Source: Oscheius sp. JU75
Lineage: Eukaryota; Nematoda; Chromadorea; Rhabditida; Rhabditidae
NCBI GenBank assembly: GCA_037178855.1
Contig: JASJZC010000005.1
Location: 310,001-374,000 of the forward strand
Direction: 5' to 3'
Length of the DNA stretch: 64,000 nucleotides
The notes below the pieces were generated by a model. The model was not told the DNA's origin and ran no database searches. It worked only from the letters and a program-made list of their open reading frames with translations. The position numbers and the translations under genes are program-made. Positions 46,876 to 59,400 of the stretch are shown here, piece after piece (position 1 is the first letter of the stretch; each line of letters begins with the position of its first letter).

Positions 46876-49070
46876 ATGACGGTCTCCTACAATCTGGACG
46901 TCTCCTCTACTTCGGTGGTAGCCTTCATGAAGCTCCAGCTGCGATGGCGGGGCTCAATATGGAAATCAGTGCTAATGGTTTGTTTTATTGTCTCTGTCTC
47001 TGTCTCAGCCTGAGACTCTCTGAGAAGTGCCATGTTTCAGGAACTCATAATGTTCGGCATCATCTTCAGCATAATCACGTACGTCTACCGAAGTGACAAC
47101 TTTCTGTCCGAGAAGCAGAGAAAGTTCTGGGACGATTTTTCTGCGCTCTTTGACGAGAAACTCGACTACATTCCGCTGACCTTCATGCTCGGATTCTTCG
47201 TCACAATCATCGTCGGCAGATGGAATGACATCTTCAAGAATATCGGTTGGATTGACAAGTGAGCCAAATTTTTTCAGTTAGTAGACCAATTTTCAGTGCC
47301 TCCCTGGCCCTGTCCACCTATCTGCGCGGCAGTGACGAGAAGAGTCGAATGTATAGGCGGAATGTGATCCGATACCTGGTCTTGACACAGGTCCTGCTGT
47401 TCCGAGACATTAGTATGCAAGTCCGAAGACGCTTCCCAACTTTAGAGACGATTGTCGCAGCTGGTAGGTGCCAGTTATTTAAAGTTTGAACAAGCGCGCG
47501 TCTGCGACCCAACATACAAAGGTTTCTACAGGGATCATGACAGAAGCCGACCTGGAAAAATACAACAGCTGCAACCAGAAGTTCAGTCGCTACTTTATTC
47601 CTATCCAATGGTGCTACAGTCTGCTTTTTGAAGCGAGAATGTCGGGAAAAATTGGAGCGGATCTGATGCTCAACGAGATCATCAAGGTTGGTGATTGTGG
47701 CAGAGAGACAAAGAGGCAGAAAGATAGGGAGACAGAAAGACAGAGAGACAAGTTCAACTTTCAGCACATCTCAGTCTTCCGAGATGGTCTGGCCCAGCTG
47801 AGCAATTTCGACTGGGTCCCAATCCCTCTGGTCTACCCTCAGGTCGTCTTCCTGGCTGTCAGATCCTACTTTTTCTTGTGTCTAATAGCCAGACAGTCTG
47901 TCCTCATCGATGGAAGTAAACCGGAGCAGGAGAGTATGGTACGTTTTTTCAATACACGGATACCGTAGTCCCGGCTCGGTGCTACCGAGGTTTGAAGCAA
48001 AATTCACCGTTTTTCAGTTCCTGAACATGGTCCCATTGTTCATGACGGCGCTCCAGTTTACCTTCTACGTGGGTTGGATGAAGGTGGCCGAGAGCTTGAT
48101 GAATCCGCTAGGAGAGGATGATGAGTAAGAGACAAAGAGACATAGACAGAGAGACATAGAGGCGGAGAGACAGAGAGACAGAAAGACAGGGAGGTAGAGA
48201 GATAGAGAGACAGATAGACCCCTAAACCATTTTTCAGTGACTTTGAGTGCAACTTCCTGCTGGACCGGAACCTCTCCGTGGGTCTGAGCATCGTCGACGA
48301 CAACTACAACGACTTCCCCACCCAGTCCCGTGACGTTTTCTGGAGTGCCGAAAATGTCGAGATGCTCTATTCGGCCGATACTGCCATGAAACAAATCAAT
48401 CCCCAGGTCGGATCGGCTGCCGTGGTCGAACCCGATCCGAGCACTCAAGAGGTCGTGATGATGCCTCACGTGGCAGCTGTCGAAGAGACCGGGGCGGATG
48501 GTGCCATGCTCGATGTAGAGAATAACAGGCTACTGCCTAGAGGTCGGCTATTTTGATTGTGAAAAAAGTTCAAATTTACAGGAATCTCCATCGTGTCGAT
48601 CAATCGTCCCAATCACTACGACAGTCGTACCAGCTTGGTTTCTAGTCGCAACAAGATGGGAATTATGGATTCGATCAAGAGACAGTTCAGTCGGGATGGC
48701 CGGAAGATATCCATCTCTCGGCCAACGAAGCTTGGCAGCTCCGAACTTAGTCTGAATCAAGACACTCCTATTTGCGAGGTGGGTTTTTAGAGAGAGACAG
48801 AGAGACAGGGGCAAGTACAATCAAAGGCATTTTTAGATCCATAACGACTTCGACAACATGCTCGGCGACTTGGCTGACGAGTCCTCGACTCCCAGAAATC
48901 CATCTCTCCTAACCCCTGATCCCTTTTCTGAGACCGCCTCTCGTCGTAGCCCGGTGGCCGAAGTCCTAATGTCCGTCCCCGAGGAGGACGAAGAACACCA
49001 GAGGACTCTGAAACAGGGCGACCTGATGAAATTGAAGGCGGAAATTCATGAGAATCCCGACCAGAAATAG
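46876..49070 (+). CDS. Bestrophin family chloride channel
   Basis: Nine exons (46876-46977, 47041-47258, 47297-47463, 47532-47686, 47765-47938, 48018-48124, 48238-48542, 48582-48778, 48837-49070) give 552 aa. The N-terminus [17 protein letters not shown] and [11 protein letters not shown] match the bestrophin start. [18 protein letters not shown] is the neck/pore helix, [20 protein letters not shown] follows, then [14 protein letters not shown]-like sequence. The acidic Ca clasp reads NPLGEDDDDFECN, formed across the exon 6/7 junction. The roughly 210-aa C-terminal tail is Ser-rich and poorly conserved, as in the family. Bestrophins are pentameric Ca-activated anion channels. Nematodes have many paralogues, so no symbol is given. 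Confidence 0.95.
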
Positions 49071-49232
49071 AGCTTTTTTCCGAACTAGGAAACCCAACAA
49101 AAACCAGTATTTCCCATTGATCTGTTGTCTTCCTTTGTCCAAGTTTCTTCTCCTCAAAAAGTGTCTTCCTGTTTGTGCTAATAATTTAAGTGCCATGTGA
49201 TATGAGAATGAAGGATTGCGATTTGAAGAATC

Positions 49233-50680
49233 TTTATACTAGCTGTGAAACATATTGAAGACGCACAAGAGAATAATAAGAGAGAATAATATTGGGTTGG
49301 CAACTAAGTCTTTTCGCTTTTTCAAATGCAAAAATTTATTGTCTTCCAAACAACTTTTTTATTCGTTTAATCACCATTATGATGTACCATGTCCGCCCAT
49401 TTTACAGGTAGTGTACGGATACCACGCTCGTAGAGCACCTTGGGTTTTGACGCGAAGAAGTTTGTCAACCAAGTTTTGAGTGCGTCGTCGGAATCGAAGT
49501 GTTGTCCTTCAATCTCGTTGTTGAGAGTCCGGAACAGATAGAAGTCGGAAGGGGCAAGGCCCGAGCTATAAGGAAAATGGGGTACAATCTCCCAACCTAG
49601 GTCGTGGATCTTGGAGCGAGTGACTTTTGCAACATGGGGGCGCGCGTTGTCCATCTGCAGGATGACCTTCGACTTCAGCGGCCATTTCTGACGAAATGCA
49701 ACGGCAACCTTTTCAAGTTGCTGGCTGTTTATGGCGGCAGTAAGGATAGTTCCAGCATCCCGCAATTCCCAGTGCACCACTCCTTCGATATCCCAGAAAA
49801 CACAGAACATAATCTTCTTTTGATGAGTGTCGGGGTTCATATCAAGATTTGGTGTCTACCCTGGACCCACCAATTTACACTTCTTTCGAAAGCTTACGTA
49901 CGTTACCCACTTCTCGTCCTCCGTCACCAGGCGTGACAAAAAAGATTTCCTCTTATACCTGGACAGGAGAGAATGGGCGACGGATATGCGCTGCCAGAAT
50001 GGGCGTCACTGAGATCATGCGGCAACCATGTGCCCAGTTTCTTCGTAAATCCCAATTGCTTCAAATGATGTTCCACTGCGAAATGACTGACAGACAGTTC
50101 CTCTGCTAGTTCACGGGTAGTCTGCCGATTGTTCTCGTTCACGAGCTGCAGCAGCTTCGATTCATCAAAAGTTGTCCTTGGCTCATCTTCGACGCTTTTG
50201 TCTCCAGGCCGAAAGCGATGAAACCACAACTGGCATACCCTCGTGGACGTCGTCCCTTGGCCATAAACATCGTTGATATCAGCCGCCGTTTGGGCTCCAT
50301 TCGTGTCTTTGTGGAACTCATGTCACAGATGGCAGGGTGGCAGGTCATCAATAGTCCGGATCAAAACGAACAGAGAATAGAGAATAAGAAGAAAAGAAGT
50401 GATGTCCTGCATGGTGGTGGTAGAGGACTGAGTGAGCTACACGAGGTGCTATATCAACAACTCGGTCATTGTTGTAAACAAGACAAAAAACATGTTTACA
50501 AAAAGCGAAAAGACTTATATGCCAACCCAATAATAACGGATATTCCGGACATGGAGATCACTGCCAACAGAAAAAGACCAGCTTTAGTCAATGTTTAAAT
50601 TAGTTTCTCTTCCAGGGCTCGTCGTTTACGACACACGGCAATAGTTCTCTTTCTTTCTGAAATTCACAATGTCTCTCTCA
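49233..50680 (-). pseudogene. Degraded duplicate of the CNNM gene's 3' end, split by a mariner
   Basis: The flanks 49233-49291 and 50531-50680 together align with 51230-51460, the last exon and 3' region of the CNNM gene. Shared phrases: gcacaagagaataataa against gcacaagaaaataataa; ggatattccggacatggaga against ggatattcctgacatagaga; ttctgaaattcacaatgtct against tcctgaaagccaaaatgtct. The copy has lost the open frame (the minus-strand sequence after the acceptor does not stay in frame to a matching stop). The mariner lies inside it. Confidence 0.7.
49292..50530 (-). mobile_element. Mariner (Tc1/mariner) element with broken transposase
   Basis: 1239 bp bounded by about 30-bp terminal inverted repeats (left starts ttgggttggcaactaagtct; right, inverted, starts ttgggttggcatataagtct) and flanked by TA on each side (49290-49291, 50531-50532). 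The minus-strand transposase remnant shows the mariner helix-turn-helix region (WFHRFRPGDKSVEDEPR, TTRELAEELSVSHFAVEHHL), TEDEKWV with the first catalytic Asp region, LQMDNARPHVAK and YSSGLAPSDFYLF, consistent with a DD34D triad. It is not functional: there is a stop in the N-terminal part (about 50324), a frame change near 50005 and a TAG shortly before MNPDTHQKK (about 49860). The tight TIR match suggests a fairly recent insertion. Confidence 0.93.
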
Positions 50681-50760
50681 AAATTCATCAAATCTCCAGC
50701 CTGGACCAGGCGTTTCTCAATGATTGGAATCATTGGTCCCTTCCGCGAAGGAGATGCATC
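50681..50760 (-). pseudogene. Fragment of the MCCC1 biotin-carrier exon
   Basis: The minus-strand translation KGPMIPIIEKRLVQAGDL parallels [18 protein letters not shown] in MCCC1 (35443-35371). The nucleotide match covers about 65 nt, including atctccagc.tg.accag and ttctcaatgatt, and extends through the position of the MCCC1 donor, so it is a genomic rather than processed copy. It directly abuts the degraded CNNM 3' copy, making a chimaeric fragment. Confidence 0.7.
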
Positions 50761-51365
50761 CTCATTTTTATCTATGTGCGAATCGTTTTGTGCCCTGAGT
50801 CGAAGAGCTTCCATTGCCAGATCTAACTAGCTTACTTGACAGCAGAAGAAAATAAAGAGAGACAAAAAAAATCACTCTTACATGAAAACTCTCAGTCTAC
50901 CCTCCGAGGGCCTGATCGGGATTCGGAAAATCGGGTAGAAGAGAATAAGGGTGGTGTTCTGAGATGGAAGAATTGGCTATGAAAGTCCTAAAACAGTTAC
51001 TAGTCAAGTTTTGCGTGCCGCTTCCAACTATCGTTACAGCTGCACATTGACAGGTTAGTTCCAATCTTTCTGTCTCTGCCTCGTTTAAACACAATCATTT
51101 TCAGTTGCTCTGAACGAAAATCCTTGGAAGGTACCCATCGCAAACGCACTTGACGACTTATATTACGGACGGAGAGAGATAGAGAGACAAAGACAGAGAT
51201 AGACAAGACAAGACAGATAGAAAAGGAAATAAACTTTATGTCAGCTCTGGAACATATCGAAAAGGCACAAGAAAATAATAATAAGAAAAGGATATTCCTG
51301 ACATAGAGATCACTACGAATACGACCCGTTTTTCAAGATTTCTGTCAATATCTGTCCCAGAGTTG
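50761..51365. other. Intergenic region downstream of CNNM with a coding-like scrap
   Basis: The plus strand at about 50970-51180 reads SQVLRAASNYRYSCTLT, a gttagt donor, a ttttcag acceptor, then VALNENPWKVPIANALDDLY. This looks like two neighbouring exons of an unidentified gene, but no start or stop context was found. The rest is AGAGAC tract and the CNNM 3' UTR. Confidence 0.35.
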
Positions 51366-54300
51366 TTATTCTTCCCAAGCATCGTCCTTTCCGACAGGAG
51401 GTAGCAGTTCGATTTCTTCCTGAAAGCCAAAATGTCTCTCTGTCTCTAGCCATCAAGGCTTACCTCAATTTTCGCGATTGGAGGCAAGAAAACTGGCTGA
51501 CTCGGTTTCCTCTTGGCCTCAGCCTTTGGTGTCACCAACAGAGCCGTCGGATCCAAAATCGGAGCTCCCATTTGAATTGTACTTTTCCTTCTCACAGGAG
51601 AAGGTGACCTGTTGCCACTACTCAAAGAAATATCGTCTCTGTCCTTGAGCATCAGTGTCGACTTGTAGGCGTTTATATAGGCAGCTACTGTGATCTCAAT
51701 GTAGGTGCAGTCTTCCTTGACCATGGCCGAGTAGTCGGGCATGAACATGAGGTCGGGACGACGGGCGGCAAGGTCATTTGTGTCTGAACATGTCTCCATA
51801 GTATGTGCAGTTCAAAAAACAAACCTATGATGCTGGTGCTCCTGCTCAGAGTCTTTGATGCCAAGACCAGTTTCTCAAGTATTTCAGCCCCGAAACAATG
51901 CCATGGTCCGGCCTCGAAGATCATTCCACTCTGTCCAATTGCGACTTGAACTCGGCCTTCCAGAATGAGGATGAAGCGGTCGCTGAGCTCGTCCTTGGTG
52001 TAGAGTTTGGCCAGCTTGGGCAGATTAATCTGGTCGTTGGACATGGCCATCAGACTACTGATGTCAACCTGAATTTGGTAGTGATAGACAGAAAGACAGA
52101 GACAGAAAAAATGACAAAGAGCCAGTGCGACCTACCCTTTTAGCACTCTGCTTGATGAGTCGCTCCAAAACATTTGTGTCAATGAAATTGACAGTGAAGG
52201 CCTTGTGATTCGAGACGAGCCATTGGAGAGCTACCATTTGGAGCTAAATATTTTGTTTCCAGGTGAGACGAGCCCAATCTCACATGCATAGAAAGCCAGA
52301 CCGTCGGTGCCTCTTTATTGTCCATGAAGCCTCGGAAGTCTCGGTGCTTGTTCTCTATTCTAATTTTGTTGACATTATCCGAGACGACGTCGAACTCGTC
52401 GTTTATTTCGGCCTGAAATGGACATTTTCTGATATAAAGAAGGCTGAAACCTGTAAGATTTCTTCCACAATGTCTTCGAGAGTCACAACTCCGACCAGCT
52501 CGTAAGATGGATCCAAGCCGTCTTCCTTAACGATTCGCTTGACCATTGCCAGATGTCCGTCGCCCTGGAAATTTTCGAGTTTCAAACAGAGACAGAGAGT
52601 CGAACAAACCTTCTTGAAAGCTTCGAGTAGCTGTGGTAGTGGAGTGTCATTGAAGACGAATTTGACAGGGTGCTTGTGATAGCCACAGACTGTCCTCACA
52701 GTAAAGTTGTCTTCCGGATCGAGCAGGGCCAGATCCTGAAAACTGTCACTGTCATTGTCTCTGTTGTTCCACCCACCTTCACAAACAGTAGATCAGTCAC
52801 ATTGTTCTTGTCTCCTCCTGAATAGACCGGAATCCTGGTATATCCCATCTTCACAATCTCTGCAACTGCCTTAGCATTGAGAACGGTCGTATCCGGTAGC
52901 ATGAAGACGTCGGATAGTTTCGTCATGACATTTTGGACCGTCTTGTCAGCAATCTCCATGGCCCCTACCGCGATTTTGAGCTCATTAGAAATGGTCCCAT
53001 TCTCATTGTCCTTGATGCTCATTCGGATCAGCTCCATCAGTCTTTTTCGGTCGTAGGCTTGCTGAAAACCCGAAGGTATTCAGCCCGTACTTTCAATAAA
53101 CTTGCATATTCGTCTCCTAAAAGACAATCGAGCAGCTTGCTGATTGGCCAGGCTATTGGGAAAGTGATGAAGATGAAGATCTGTGTGATCATGATGGTGT
53201 GGGCACCAACAGCGAGGCCTTTTCTGAAAGAATAGTATTGGTTTTGATGAGAGAGAGAGAGAGAGAAAGTGGAACAGTAACAGTGACAGAGAAAGAGAAA
53301 GAGTGGCCTGCCTCGAACAAATACTCTGAGGAACAATCTCTCCAAAGATGACGATTCCAAGCGAGGAGACAACGAGGGCCAGTAGTCCAGAGGTCAGCTC
53401 TCCGAACAGGATGGAAATGGCTGCATTGACTACGACATTTCCGAGAAGAAGGGCACAGAGAAGGAGATTTCCTAAAAAAAAAAAAGTATGTCTCTCTGTT
53501 TATGTGTCTTTCTGTCTCTTGGTCTCTGTCTCTCTGTCCATCTGTCACTCTGTCTTTATGTGTCTCGGTCTCTCTGTCTGTCTGTCTTTTTATCTCCCTG
53601 TATCTCTGCCTCACCTTTCTTCCTGATCGGTAGAATCTTCGCCGCATACTTCTGTTCACTCGGACTTCCAGATTTCATGACCAGCTCCAATTCCTGCGGA
53701 GTAAGAGACATCAATCCTAGGGTCAGCCCAGAGAAGAGAGCTGAGAGACAGAGCAGAAAGACGATGACCGAGATCTGGATAGGCAGGGGCATCAGGTACT
53801 CTTTGGGTGGTTTTTCTGTGGTTATCCACGTGGAAATGTCGTCCAACTGAATTTTTTTGTTCTGTTTCGGGTTTCGGGGTCTTACCGGTATCATTTCCTG
53901 ACCGGGAGGCATTCCTTTGGCCTTAACACACATCTTGTAGGCATGAACATTTTCTGGGAGCAGTGGAAGAACCAGGTTAAAGGTGGCCTGAAAATATTTT
54001 AAGGATGGTATAGAAGTAACAATTGCTAAATGTTTACCCTACCTTATGCGTAAAATGCTGCAAAAAGTGATTTGTAGCATCCACAACATGCTGAGTTTCG
54101 GAGCAGTTGTTCGTCATTGTGAAGAAAAGTTGGGCGATCTGTAACCCACACAAAATTTTCTGGTTTTCCAACAAAATCTTACCTTATCCAAGTGGTTTCC
54201 GTAGATTACGACCTTGAATTCTTCGTCCGGGGTGACTATGCAGACTCCGTGCTTGCTGAAAAGGTGCAATTGCTGCATACCACTTGGTCAATTCAAGCCT

Positions 54301-55330
54301 CGTTTCAGGTCGAAAAGTTTTTTTCGGCTTTTTATGTTCTGCTAAGCTGTAGCCCATATTCAAATCTACAACCTTGCAGAGCATCGCATTGTCTGAAATC
54401 CACTCTTTCGACCCGAAAAGAGTTATTTTATTTTAGTACTGGCTTCGACTGCCCGTGTCACCCCGTACCATTTCGCGCCCCTCAGATCCCCATAGGCCAG
54501 GAAAAATAATTTCACATCAGCTTTCGGGCTCATTGTATCGTTCCACCCTCAGACCATGATTGTTATAGAACGAGTCTAACGAGGTAACTTCGAGAATGAT
54601 CTTTGGGAAAAATACTGCTGTTTGGAGAAGAAAAGGCTCTGGCATAGCATTTTGTCAGGCTGGAGCTCTTTTTTAGAGTCTAAAAGATCCCTATACCCCA
54701 TTTCGTGTCAAAAGCAAGGAAACGTTAAACTCACTCGTATCCAAATGGATCATCAGCTGGGAGTTCGACCCTCATGCCGAAGATGGAGGGCTGTCGAAAC
54801 ATTGTCCCGTTGCCAGAGACCTGAAAACTGATCATGGGAGCGAGGTATCTTTGAAAATGTGTGTCTCTAAATTCAATTCCCGCCAGCTCAGCGCTTTTTA
54901 GGCACTCTCTAAGAGCGCAGTGAGAGGGTGTCTAGTAGGTCCGAAAATTCTAGGGGGCCAATTACGAGATCTCTTTGAGGAGAAAACGACTATGCGCATT
55001 TCACACGCCTCGTGAACGTGGTTCCTTTGAAATAAAGTAAGAGAGACAGAGAATTCAATGCATGGCTTTTACTCCTGTTGACGCATTTCAAAACGGTGTT
55101 CAATTTTGACAAAAGACTGAGGAAAAGAGCAATTTTCAGGAGGTCAAAGCCACTGGAAGAACCCAATTCCTGCCACGTAGGGGATCTTCAAAACTCACAA
55201 TCGGTGAAGGACTGGCCTGTAATCCCTGGATCATCTCAGTAGTCTCATTTCCAGCAGCTCCTCCTCCAATTTGAGGTTTTCCTAACGCTGACGAAACGAA
55301 TAAAATGGTCAAGAATATCCACGGAATCAT
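51366..55330 (-). CDS. CNNM: CNNM/cyclin-M family magnesium transporter
   Basis: Multi-exon gene. The start at 55330 gives a signal peptide ([20 protein letters not shown]). An extracellular region follows over small exons (about 54830-53890, e.g. [36 protein letters not shown]). The DUF21 membrane domain (53850-53040) includes [39 protein letters not shown] and [14 protein letters not shown]. Paired CBS domains (about 52990-52440) include [38 protein letters not shown] and [16 protein letters not shown] cNMP-binding homology domain (about 52390-51690) has [20 protein letters not shown] and PDYSAMV. The last exon ends GKDDAWEE at 51366. CNNM proteins handle Mg2+ efflux at the plasma membrane and, in C. 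elegans, basolateral Mg transport in gut. All domains are present and in order. Intron 2 contains a dispersed repeat. Confidence 0.94.
54290..54690. repeat. Dispersed repeat copy in CNNM intron 2
   Basis: Shares long stretches with 1590-2200 (cagctttcgggctcattgta, ccctcagaccatgattgtta, agaacgagtctaacgaggta) and with 12055-12430 (aaatactgct, gttct..taagctgtag core). It lies between the exons at 54830-54738 and 54261-54183. Confidence 0.75.
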
Positions 55331-56405
55331 TGAGCCACTGAAATTTGGGTAATTTTTGCCGGTTACTATGTTTTTTTGAGCGGGAATGCGGGTTCGGAGA
55401 CGAGGGCGTAATGTGAAGGATTACGAGTAATGAGAATTTGGACTGATTGGAGGCTCCCCAGGGGGAAATGTTTTGTAGTGGAGAACCAAGAAACTAGGTC
55501 TAGCCACAAGAATCTCAACGCTCTTTCCCTCCCAGGCTGACAGCTGTTCGTACTCTCTTCATCAGCTCCAAAATTTGTCAAGGAAGTTGGGTACTTTTTT
55601 TGTCTCGGCAACCCATTCAAACAGATGAATGGCTATTAGGCTTTTTTGAACAATTTGTCTACGGGAAAATAAAAGGGGGTTTGGAGTCCGAAATCGATGG
55701 AATTAAAGGGTGTCCGTCGGGTAAATGGGGGGGGAGAGGGGGGCATTGGTCAGTAAACAAGGCAGCGTAGAATGAGAGATCAGCTGGCAGGAGAGTGAAC
55801 AGCTGGAAAGTAGGAGAGAAAGGCAGAGGCAGAGATTCAGAGAGACAGAGAAACAAAGCAACAAAGAGAAAGAGAGAGTGAAAGTGACTGCCAACCCAAA
55901 TAACCAATGCATGGGGACTGGAAAGAAGAGACGAGAGTCATCAAATAAAAGCCTGGTCGGAAACTGACATGAAATGGAGAGAACCCCCCGAAACTAGTTG
56001 ACCTCAATGTAAACACGTGGATCAATGTTTCCAGTCTCCCTTTCCCCTTTTCTCGATCTTATCAATTGCCAAAGTACGGAAACACACACAGGCGACGACT
56101 AGCGAGGACATGAGACAAGGGCTACTATTACACACAGGAAGGCCGGCGAAAAACAGGGAACATGATTCATAGTGACAGTTTGTGTTTCGGGAAACGGCGA
56201 ATACCTTTGAAAGGCAAAAATGATCGTGATCTCTGAGTCACTCTGTCTCTGTTCTAATTACCTAGAAATCAAAGAAAAAAGTTTTGCTCGCAATAAAGAA
56301 AATTCCTGAAAAAGGAGCATAGCAAAACAACAAGTTTCGTAAAAAGCACGTTAGTTAGTTTCGGAAGCAGCAAAAGTCGTTGTCGATCTACCGGACCCTC
56401 CAGAA
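55331..56405. other. Divergent region between CNNM and SLC6-like gene
   Basis: 1.07 kb with AGAGAC tract at 55820-55880 and a G-run near 55730. It must hold both promoters; no gene and no recognisable core element seen. Confidence 0.5.
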
Positions 56406-59400
56406 ATGTCGCAAGCTACCAAGAACAAGGTGGAGAATCCGACGCTGAAGACAGCAACCACTTTGAGGACAGACAATGAGAAGTCCATTTTCAATGAGGC
56501 TGTTTCAGTCTCACTGTCATCTGACTTCTGTCTCCTTACCTCTATCCCTCTGTCTCTCTTTCCGAACTTCTGTTTTTCAGAAGAAGCTCCACCTGACCCA
56601 GTTGAATACCTCCAAACAGCTGGAACCTACCCAGAAGGGCGTCTCATCTGCTCCAGACAAGAAGGAGTCTACTGCATCGGCCAAACCGTCGAGCAATGAG
56701 CCTGGTAAGAGTCCCAGCAGTCCGAGCAAGGAGCCGATCATCGAGCTGCAAAGCCCCTCGGAGAAGCTCCAATCGGCCAGAGCTCCCAATATCAGCCTGA
56801 CGCCAATGGAAAAGGACGATACCGAAACCACGGACGAGAAGAAGAAGAAAAAGAAGTGGTACCAGCTGCATTGGAGCAGTATTGGACTGAGTGTCTGTCT
56901 CAGTGTCAGCCTCATAGACCCCAACCAGCTGAATCTGCTGGCCGAGTACTCGAGAGCCAACGGCGGGCTCTACTTTCTCCTGCTGTACTTTGTTACTGTC
57001 TGGGTCGTGCAGATGCCTCTCACTTTTCTCTTCATTCATTTAGGACAATACACTCAGGTTTGGGGAGAGACTGACAATGAGAGATAGAGAGGCAAAGAGA
57101 CGGAAAGATATAGACAAAGAGACAAAGAGTATAACTAAACATTTTCCAGGTCGGTCTGACGAAAGTCGCGAATCTGTTCGGACACTGCTTTCGCGCCATC
57201 GGCTGGGCCATGTTCGCCTACCTTCTGGTCGCTCAGGCTGTCAATCTGCACGACGGAGCCGAACGCTTTGACCATGCTCTCACAATGGGACCCCTGCTGG
57301 ACGACTTTGTCAGCTGTCGAATGAGGGACGTCGACTGCTTCACGAATCCGTACCTGCATGGCTGCTGCATTTCTCTAGCCAGCAAAATGGCCTGCAAGGT
57401 GAACTATACCAGCGAAGAGTGCTACCAGGAGGATATCCCGGTGCCGATGCTAAAAAGGACGTACTATGAGAAGGAAGAGGAGGTCACGTATCGTCCGGAG
57501 TTTGGTCACGGAGCCGAGGATCGAATTCAGAGGCCGCCGTCGGAGATGTACTGGAACAGTGAGAGATTGAGGACCGGCGCTACGTTCGGGAAATGGGTAA
57601 GATCATAGAGACCAAGAGACGGAGAGACAGAGGCAGCCTAATTTTTTGTATTCAGCGAAGTGCCATCACGACAGTGACGATGATCATCTGTGTCATCCTG
57701 GCCTCGACCGGCAGTACCATCTTCACCATCATCTTTTCCGGTCTCGGACTCATGATCTACATCTTCATCTTCGTCAATTGCGGCTCCCTTATCCACGCGG
57801 GCGACCTCTCTCAAGGAATCCAGCGTGTGGTCTCGCTGACCGAACCGGAACGTCTCTTCACCAGGGAGGCCCTGTTTGCCATGGTCAGTGTCGTCATCGT
57901 CCCTGTCAATCTGAAGTTCTTCACCGTCTCCATCGCTCGTCTGAGAACCAAGAGATCCGAGGCTTTCGCCACAGCGGTTATGATGACCATCGTGCATCTG
58001 CTTGTGAATCTCTTCTTCCTGATCGCCAACTACAGCATGACGGGATGGCTTGAATATCAAGCCTTGGAGCATAGCGCACCGACGAGCATCACAGCTATCG
58101 CGGGACACGTTCTGAAGAGAAGAAGTGAGTATTTCACCTGTCTCGGTTTCTCTGAATAACAACCCATTTTCAGAAGAATATTGGCGCAACTTCCTGCCTG
58201 AATTCTTCAGTTTGACGAAACTGAAGGGCTTCTACACCTGGTTCTGCTTCTGCCACTTTTTGATGCACATTATCCCCATCCTCGGCAGCTTCTTCACCGT
58301 CCTTGATCTGAAGAAGAGTCATCCGACCTTTGCGACCAAAGTGCACACGATCGTCTTGAACATTATCGGATGCTGTGCCTACGCCGGGGCAATTCTTCTG
58401 CTGGCCTCTCTCTTCCAGCTCTACCCGAATGTCGTCGGTCGCTACTATGGCTGGAGTCACTACACCGGCAGCGTCCTCCTGCTGGCCTTCTGTCACATCA
58501 CGGTCCGCGTCTACGGCGCTGACGAACTCTTCATCGATCTCTGCTTCGTCTATCCCATTACCAGTGAGTTCACTTTGTGACAGAGAGACAAAGCAGCAGA
58601 GCAGCAGAGAGACGGAGTGAGAGAGAGAGAGAGAGAGGCAGAGAGATAGAGAGGCAGAGACAGAGGGACAGAGACAGAGAGACAGAGACGGAGAGACTAA
58701 CTAGGGAAGGGTTTTAGTTGCCCGCGGGATATTGAAACGAGGTAGGTGTCATTCGAAAGGGCATCAAAAATAATGGTGTTTCCCAAATTTTCAGCTGCGG
58801 AATGGATGTCTACTGTCCTCTGGAGCTTTTCCCGTATCCAGATTTTGAGCTGAATTTGCGCTCTTGGACTTGGATATCCATTGCTTCTTTCAGCACAAGT
58901 GACCAAGTGGTGCAGTGCCTAAGCGCTCCGCTGAAAAACTGTTGGTTTTCAGTTCGAATCCTCTCTTCGGAAAACATTTTTATTTACTCATTTCAAAAGT
59001 ATTTAGTTTCTATCATTGCTTTTTTCTTTACTGCTAAATGCTAGAAAATTTTTATAGTCCACCTTCCCATTACCTAACTTTTTTGATATAGTTCGCGCGT
59101 TCAAATTCGTTTTTCGGGACGAAGAAATGCTTTTCCGGCCTGGCTATGCTTTGCAAAGTTGTAGAACAGATTAAGGGCTAAAGTTGTAGAACAGATTAAG
59201 GGCTACAACTTTGCAGTACATTGTCACGCAAAAAAAACCTTTTCTTTAGTCAAAGTGGCTGTGAAATTGTGCAATACTGGTCGTCACAGTGCTATCCGAA
59301 AAAGGGATTTTTGTATTCAGTGAGTGAAAGGGTCGACTATAAAGATTTTCTAGCTTTTAGCAGTAAAAAAAAAGCAGTGATAGAAACTAAATACTTTCGA

